The translations under genes were made by a program, and so were the position numbers. This document shows positions 6,912 to 10,335 of a stretch of DNA of 10,335 nt, one piece after another. The notes below the pieces were generated by a model. It had not been told where the DNA came from. It worked only from the letters and a program-made list of their open reading frames with translations, and did no database searches. Source of the DNA: Thermococcus sp. (GTDB taxonomy: Archaea > Methanobacteriota_B > Thermococci > Thermococcales > Thermococcaceae); assembly GCA_027062125.1 (NCBI GenBank), contig JAMOTW010000047.1, positions 1 to 10,335 of the forward strand. Direction: 5' to 3'. How positions within the stretch are numbered: the stretch's first letter is position 1; each line of letters starts with the position of its first letter.

Positions 6912-7310
6912 GTGCACCCGCTGAAGCGCGCAGTGGATTACAAGGGTTCAGTCGAGTTCACGCGGAGTGAGCTGGTTGGGATACTCTCCTTCAGTTTGAG
7001 GATAATGGGTGTTAGGGAGGCGAAGGAGTTCGTAAACGAGGCCATCGAGAGGGGTCTCCTCATCGAACGGAACGGGAAGCTGGTCGTGGACGAGGAGGCA
7101 CTCGAAGGTGAAAGGAGCGTAGAAGATCTCTTCGAGGAGATGGTCGGGCACATAGCGAAGTCCCTCGGCTGGGAGCGGGAGGATGTCATTGAGGGGATAG
7201 ACTCGATGAGAAGCCGCTACGGCGACCTGGACAGGAAGGTTCTAGCTTACCTCTTCGGCATGGACAGGGGGGTTGACATGTCGCGGTTTAGGGAGAGGCT
7301 TGAGTTATGA
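6912..7310 (+). CDS. DUF2240-like archaeal protein, probable helical/winged-helix
   Basis: The protein has 132 residues from GTG 6912. AGGTGGT (6902-6908) serves as the ribosome site. The sequence is strongly helical. FTRSELVGILSFSL (16-29) and GVREAKEFVNEAIERGLL (34-51) are followed by the turn ERNGKLVVDEEAL, a pattern like a winged helix with a beta hairpin. A second part, SVEDLFEEMVGHIAKSLGWEREDVIEGIDSM, leads to YGDLDRKVLAYLFGMDRGVDMSRF. This arrangement resembles the archaeal DUF2240 family as I remember it. That assignment rests on memory of the family and not on a search. It has no membrane segment, so it should be cytoplasmic. The role is unknown, though nucleic-acid binding is possible from the fold. 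Its last 23 bases overlap the end of the opposing vapC gene. Confidence 0.75.
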   Translation: MHPLKRAVDYKGSVEFTRSELVGILSFSLRIMGVREAKEFVNEAIERGLLIERNGKLVVDEEALEGERSVEDLFEEMVGHIAKSLGWEREDVIEGIDSMRSRYGDLDRKVLAYLFGMDRGVDMSRFRERLEL

Positions 7311-7734
7311 GTTTTACGTTTTCCCCGTTTGCAGTCTTTTGAAAGTCGCTGTCCATTGTTGCTAAGTCCATGTCGTAAACTTTTGCTGTTGCCAGGATTA
7401 TAGCGTCGTTTGGGAGGAGGCCGTATTCTCTGAGTAATTGGGAAGAGGTTTGGAGCACGACATCGTTTATTTCTGCCACCTTGAACTCTCCCAAGAACTC
7501 GGTTACCTTCTCAACAGGTGTGTTCCTTACCAGTTCGGGCTTTTTCTTTAAACTCTTAGCTGAGAGCCCTGTTGAGGACGTAAGGAAGATGAACAGGACT
7601 TCTGAATACACGATGGCGTTTATGAAGAGTTCATATTCCCCAGTCAGAAGTTCCTCGAGAATAGCGGCGGCCGTTTTATTCCCTTTGAAGTACTCGATGA
7701 AAATATTGGAATCAATAAGTACTCGCCTGGTCAT
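7288..7734 (-). CDS. vapC: VapC-type PIN-domain ribonuclease toxin
   Basis: The protein has 148 residues from ATG 7734, with GGAGG placed upstream inside vapB. An ATG at 7755 would add seven residues and is less well supported. The PIN active-site acids are all present: D8 in VLIDSNIFIEY, E45 in YSEVLF, D110 in LLPNDAII, and D128/D130 in ATMDSDF. PIN toxins of this family cut RNA with divalent metal, often tRNA or rRNA, and are held in check by a cognate VapB. The gene overlaps vapB by 23 bases, the usual arrangement for translationally coupled antitoxin and toxin. Its 3' end overlaps the DUF2240-like gene by 23 bases. The region is A+T-richer than its neighbours (38 of 90 bases at 7311-7400 are G or C by hand count), suggesting acquisition. 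Confidence 0.87.
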   Translation of the reverse strand: MTRRVLIDSNIFIEYFKGNKTAAAILEELLTGEYELFINAIVYSEVLFIFLTSSTGLSAKSLKKKPELVRNTPVEKVTEFLGEFKVAEINDVVLQTSSQLLREYGLLPNDAIILATAKVYDMDLATMDSDFQKTANGENVKLITQASP

Positions 7735-7888
7735 AGACGCTTTCCTCCAGCTCATCCCAGGATTTTTTGGTTTTCAATATTCCGAAGAGCTCCTTCATGC
7801 GCTTTTCGCGCTCAATAAGGCGCTCTATCCGCTTCTTCAAGAGCTTCTCGTTAAGCCCAGGAGGAATTTCGAGAACTACTTCCGACAT
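7712..7888 (-). CDS. vapB: VapB-type antitoxin
   Basis: This 58-residue protein begins MSEVVLEIPPGLNEKLLK and ends at a TGA inside the vapC start region. The N-terminal strand plus helix (EVVLEIPPGLNEKLLKKRIERLIEREKR) fits a short archaeal antitoxin of the VapB/ribbon-helix-helix-like group. The tail (FGILKTKKSWDELEESVYDQ) resembles the toxin-wrapping segment of archaeal antitoxins. The rest is rich in charged residues. The start is ATG 7888, with a weak AGGTTA six bases upstream. It is the first gene of the pair, and the TATA-like TTAATA (7916-7911) lies upstream in the gap shared with the nicotinamidase gene. The antitoxin role is inferred mainly from size and from its position directly before a PIN gene. 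Confidence 0.8.
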   Translation of the reverse strand: MSEVVLEIPPGLNEKLLKKRIERLIEREKRMKELFGILKTKKSWDELEESVYDQASTY

Positions 7889-7979
7889 AGTCTAACCTTT
7901 GCTAAGGAGGTATTAAGCTTTTTGATGATGCCCACAAAACCATTTTAACTCCCCGCCGAATTCTGTTTTGGGTGATGCC
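7889..7979. promoter_or_regulatory. Divergent promoter region, vapB / nicotinamidase
   Basis: For the nicotinamidase gene, TTTTAAC (7943-7949) is the TATA candidate, and GGTGAT (7971-7976) begins 28 bases after it. The message leader should be about ten bases. On the minus strand, TTAATA (7916-7911) could drive vapBC, with AGGTTA (7898-7893) as its ribosome site, although the spacing is shorter than elsewhere in the window. I see no clear palindrome that would serve as a VapBC autoregulatory site. Confidence 0.45.
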
Positions 7980-8516
7980 ATGCCCGAGGAGGCGCTGATC
8001 GTTGTTGACATGCAGAGGGATTTCATGCCGGGGGGAGCGCTCCCGGTTCCGGACGGGGACAAAATAATTCCCCGGTGCAACGAGTACATTGAGGAGTTCA
8101 GGAGGCGCGGTGCCCTGATAGTGGCGACGAGAGACTGGCACCCTCCCAACCACATGAGCTTCAAGGAGCAGGGCGGACCGTGGCCGAGGCACTGCGTCCA
8201 GAACACGCCGGGGGCGGAGTTCGTCGTTGAGCTCCCCGCCGATGCGGTGATAGTCTCCAAGGCCACCGAGCCCGACAGGGAGGCCTACTCCGGCTTCGAG
8301 GGGACGAACCTCGCGGAAATCCTCCGGAAGAACGGGGTGAAGAGGGTCTACGTCTGCGGCGTTGCCACCGAGTACTGCGTTAGGGCCACCGCCCTGGACG
8401 CTGTGAGGCATGGCTTTGAAACCTACCTCCTCAGCGACGCGGTGAAGGGTATTAAACCTGAGGACGAGAAGAGGGCCCTTGAGGAGATGAAAGCCGCTGG
8501 AGTTCGGATTCTTTAG
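7980..8516 (+). CDS. pncA: Nicotinamidase (pyrazinamidase/isochorismatase family)
   Basis: This cytoplasmic enzyme converts nicotinamide to nicotinate plus ammonia in the NAD salvage pathway. The 178-residue protein matches the length of the structurally characterised Pyrococcus horikoshii enzyme and is very similar to it as I recall that sequence. The catalytic triad is D10 (VVDMQRDF), K94 (VSKATEPD) and C133 (GVATEYCVRA). The metal ligands are D52 and H54 (TRDWHP) and H71 (WPRHCVQ). ATG 7980 is the start because GGTGAT lies three bases upstream and it restores the family N-terminus MPEEALIVVD. The open frame extends to a TTG at 7968, which lacks support. The 3' end overlaps the opposing AI-2E-family gene by 65 bases. 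It stands alone, with no other NAD gene in view. Confidence 0.96.
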   Translation: MPEEALIVVDMQRDFMPGGALPVPDGDKIIPRCNEYIEEFRRRGALIVATRDWHPPNHMSFKEQGGPWPRHCVQNTPGAEFVVELPADAVIVSKATEPDREAYSGFEGTNLAEILRKNGVKRVYVCGVATEYCVRATALDAVRHGFETYLLSDAVKGIKPEDEKRALEEMKAAGVRIL

Positions 8517-9495
8517 CCACCCTTCTCTTCCACTCCTTAAGCAGGACGAGCAGCAGGTTGAGGACTATCGGACCGATTATGAGTCCCTTGACACCCATGG
8601 ACCATGTTCCGCCTATCATGCCGATGAAGACGAGCGTCTCGTCGAGGTCGGCATCCCTGGCGACCATCATGGGCCTTATCGTGTAATCCGGCATGGGGGA
8701 GACGAGGAAGAAGCCGTAGAGGGCTATGCCGATGGCGTGGATGTAGGCTCCGTTCATGGCGAAGTACGCGGCCGCGATGGCCCATATCATCCAGCCCTCG
8801 AAGAGCGGGATGAAGCTGAAGATGAACGTGAGGAATCCGGCCACGATGGCGGTGTAAAGATCGGAGACCCCGAATATCAGGAAGCCGAAGGTCATAAGAA
8901 TCCCCTTGATGAAGTTGAGGACGAGCCAGGCCCTGACGAGGGCCCCAAGGGTCTTGTTGAGACTTTCCAGTATCTCTTCGCCGAGGTGGCGGTTTTTCTC
9001 AGGGAGGGAGAGCACTATCTGGTGGTATATCTCCTCGGAGTAGGCCAGGACGTGGTAAAACGTCAGCAGAAAGACGAGAAGCTGGAGTATGTACATCGGG
9101 AGCGAGAACGCACTTCTGGATAGGTACTCCGACAGCTTTGGGACGAGCTGGTCGAAGAAGCGCTGGAGGAAGTCGAGGACGTCCGGCGGGAGGGGCTGCT
9201 CCATGAGCCACCTGAAGAAGTCGACGACGTTTTTGTAGAAAGAGGCCGCTACCTGGACTGACATCATGAGGAGCTCGAAGGTTACGATCCCACCCAGGCC
9301 GACAGTCCCAAGGGCCAGGGCCGCGGCGGACCACTTCCTCCCGATTCTCCCGGACAGTCTCCTGTGGATTGGGTAGAAGGCGTACGCCATGACCGTGCCG
9401 AAGAATATCGGGGTTATCAGCGGACTCACGGTTGCCCACGCGATGTAGATTATGATGATCACCGCTGCGCTCCAGACGATTACATCCGACCTCAT
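8452..9495 (-). CDS. AI-2E transporter family membrane protein
   Basis: The protein has 347 residues from ATG 9495. The first helix pair (about 6-42) is followed by a third helix (about 59-84). A long soluble segment follows (about 88-128), with the rest of the helices after residue 130. That is the usual plan of this family, formerly UPF0118. The conserved end reads PDYTIRPMMVARDADLDETLVF (269-290) followed by GPIVLNLLLVLL. Family members are linked to export of autoinducer-2, sodium/proton exchange or organic-acid transport in bacteria. In an archaeon the cargo is unknown. The hydrophilic tail from about residue 327 is coded by the bases that overlap the nicotinamidase gene. The ribosome site GAGGGG lies only two bases before the ATG, and the TATA candidate ATTTATAA (9533-9526) lies upstream. 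Confidence 0.88.
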   Translation of the reverse strand: MRSDVIVWSAAVIIIIYIAWATVSPLITPIFFGTVMAYAFYPIHRRLSGRIGRKWSAAALALGTVGLGGIVTFELLMMSVQVAASFYKNVVDFFRWLMEQPLPPDVLDFLQRFFDQLVPKLSEYLSRSAFSLPMYILQLLVFLLTFYHVLAYSEEIYHQIVLSLPEKNRHLGEEILESLNKTLGALVRAWLVLNFIKGILMTFGFLIFGVSDLYTAIVAGFLTFIFSFIPLFEGWMIWAIAAAYFAMNGAYIHAIGIALYGFFLVSPMPDYTIRPMMVARDADLDETLVFIGMIGGTWSMGVKGLIIGPIVLNLLLVLLKEWKRRVAKESELQRLSSPQGPSSRPQV

Positions 9496-9549
9496 GGCCC
9501 CTCGACAGGTTTATTAACTTCCTCCTTATAAATCCTGCCCGGTGGGAGA
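9496..9549. promoter_or_regulatory. Compact divergent promoters with crossed TATA elements
   Basis: Only 54 bases separate two divergent genes. The plus-strand TATA candidate is TTTATTAAC (9510-9518), with GGTG (9541-9544) starting 31 bases on. The minus-strand candidate is ATTTATAA (9533-9526), with GAGGGG (9503-9498) about 29 bases on. Each TATA therefore lies inside the other's initiation region, so the two polymerases probably cannot load together. Confidence 0.55.
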
Positions 9550-9873
9550 ATGGAAAGGGAGCTGATGGAAAAGGTTTCCGTCTATCTGGGGCGTGCGGGT
9601 TATTATTTTGAGGAGGGGCGCTTTGACATGGCGTACAATGCTTACATGGATGCGCTCTACGCGATTGGAGCTTGCATGATATACCGCGACACGGGGATCC
9701 TGCTCCCCGCTAGCCAGCTCGTCGGGATACTTAGAAGCAGGTACCCGGAGGTCTACGAGGTCATTGTTAAGTACGAGGGGTTGGGAAGCTTCGATAAAGA
9801 AACGGTAACCGCTTTAAGAGAAGAGGTTGAGAGGCTCAGGGGAATGATGACTTTGCCGAGTCCTGATGAGTGA
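9550..9873 (+). CDS. Small all-helical HEPN-like protein of unknown function
   Basis: The protein has 107 residues from ATG 9550, with GGTG (9541-9544) five bases before it. It is predicted entirely helical: MERELMEKVSVYLGRAGYYFEEGRF, then DMAYNAYMDALYAIGACMIYRDTG, then PASQLVGILRSRYPEVYEVIVKYE and a charged final helix. The pattern of A-x-Y-x-x-x-G-x-x-x-x-A-Y-x-A-x-x-D-A-L in the first two helices recalls HEPN-fold proteins and archaeal DUF357-type proteins. The R-x4-6-H motif of HEPN ribonucleases is absent, so I do not call it a nuclease. C42 is its only cysteine. It is cytoplasmic and alone on its transcript. Its partner, if any, is not in view. Confidence 0.75.
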   Translation: MERELMEKVSVYLGRAGYYFEEGRFDMAYNAYMDALYAIGACMIYRDTGILLPASQLVGILRSRYPEVYEVIVKYEGLGSFDKETVTALREEVERLRGMMTLPSPDE

Positions 9874-9879
9874 TGAGTC

Positions 9880-10323
9880 TCAGCGGCTGACCCTCGACGA
9901 TACAGTTCTTTCCTCTGGATTTTTGTCCTTTCTACATTCCCTCGCCGCACTCTCCAGAGTTTTCGCAAGCTCACGGTTCCCCTGGAGGGTTACCATCAGC
10001 GTTCCGCCGCCGTGGGGATGGAAAGTTATCTCGACGATTCCCGTGAGCCTGTCGGCGTTTACCCCATCCGGGGCCATCCTCACGGAAAACGCCCCCCGCT
10101 CGTCCTTCCCCCACAGGCAGATTATCTCCATGAGACCGTCGGAGTAGAACACGTTCATGAACGGGAGCGGTTCCTCCGTCGGGGTTAGAGGATAAGCCCT
10201 CTCCCCGTAGAAAACGGCCTTTCCCCTCGCCGTCCCAAGATACTCCGAGTCGTGGAGGCAGTCTATGTAGCGGCCCAAAGCTTCATAAACCATGCTTTCA
10301 GACTCAATCAACGCCATCACCAT
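9880..10323 (-). CDS. Uncharacterised 147-residue alpha/beta protein
   Basis: I do not recognise this protein. An N-terminal helix (VYEALGRYIDCLHD) is followed by a strand-rich body: GKAVFYGERAYPL, FMNVFYSDGLMEIICLWGKD, GAFSVRMAP and GIVEITFHPHGGGTLMVTLQ. A helix (RELAKTLESAARECRKDK) and a basic tail ending SSRVSR complete it. The fold could be a small antiparallel-sheet domain. It has three cysteines and no signal or membrane segment. The start is uncertain: ATG 10323, ATG 10317 and TTG 10311 are in frame. GGTGAT (10321-10316) overlaps the first two and would best serve TTG 10311, which would make a 143-residue protein. The promoter lies outside the window. The stop faces that of the HEPN-like gene with a gap of six bases. 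Confidence 0.7.
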   Translation of the reverse strand: MVMALIESESMVYEALGRYIDCLHDSEYLGTARGKAVFYGERAYPLTPTEEPLPFMNVFYSDGLMEIICLWGKDERGAFSVRMAPDGVNADRLTGIVEITFHPHGGGTLMVTLQGNRELAKTLESAARECRKDKNPEERTVSSRVSR

Positions 10324-10335
10324 ACCAGATACGGT

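Noticed and set aside
7481..7948. Plus-strand open frame across vapBC
   Set aside because: The minus strand encodes a PIN domain with all four acidic positions and a matching short antitoxin. The plus-strand product has no recognisable features.
7902..8411. Minus-strand open frame antisense to nicotinamidase
   Set aside because: The opposite strand encodes a complete nicotinamidase with all catalytic residues. The antisense product is proline-, glycine- and arginine-rich with no domain.
8737..9439. Shadow frames opposite and within the AI-2E-family gene
   Set aside because: The membrane-protein frame has the conserved family end and regular hydrophobic helices. The alternatives are charged or low-complexity products.
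9550..9873. HEPN/MNT toxin-antitoxin system
   Set aside because: No R-x4-6-H ribonuclease motif is present, and no nucleotidyltransferase (GSxAxG...D) gene is adjacent.
1..10335. CRISPR array, tRNA, rRNA or insertion sequence
   Set aside because: I saw no regularly spaced long direct repeats, no cloverleaf-like stretch with T-loop signature, and no transposase motifs. The gaps between genes are all too short to hide such elements.

Overview
This window looks like a chromosomal segment of a hyperthermophilic euryarchaeon of the order Thermococcales, most likely Thermococcus. Three things support this. The nicotinamidase closely resembles the Pyrococcus horikoshii enzyme. Shine-Dalgarno sites read GGTG/GGTGAT and sit a few bases from the start. 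A/T-rich TATA elements lie about 28-31 bases upstream of those sites. The DNA is G+C-rich with densely packed genes, apart from a visibly A+T-richer island at about 7290-7890.

Layout, left to right. Bases 35-4264 encode a very large secreted protein with a von Willebrand factor A (VWA) domain, a PKD-like domain and two copies of a calcium-loop module. Two small orphan genes follow on the same strand (4304-4558 and 4598-4813), each with its own promoter. The minus-strand block 6834-4878 holds a PaaI-type hotdog thioesterase, then a padR regulator and an MFS exporter arranged as a two-gene unit. The padR promoter carries a striking set of 13-bp-spaced CGATATCG-like repeats that is probably the regulator's own operator. 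A DUF2240-like gene (6912-7310) runs right. It meets, tail to tail with a 23-bp overlap, a vapBC toxin-antitoxin pair on the minus strand (7888-7288). A divergent promoter region separates vapB from a well-conserved nicotinamidase (7980-8516). The nicotinamidase overlaps by 65 bp, tail to tail, an AI-2E-family permease (9495-8452). A second divergent promoter region separates the permease from a small helical HEPN-like protein (9550-9873). This is followed tail to tail by an unrecognised 147-residue protein (10323-9880).

Functionally this is mostly a set of independent housekeeping or accessory genes. The clearest working units are PadR plus MFS (inducible efflux), VapB plus VapC (toxin-antitoxin) and nicotinamidase (NAD salvage). 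I see no CRISPR array, rRNA, tRNA, insertion sequence or integrase. The best candidates for something new are the PadR operator array, the VWA surface protein, the hairpin-bearing glycine-rich insert in the thioesterase, and the uncharacterised small proteins.
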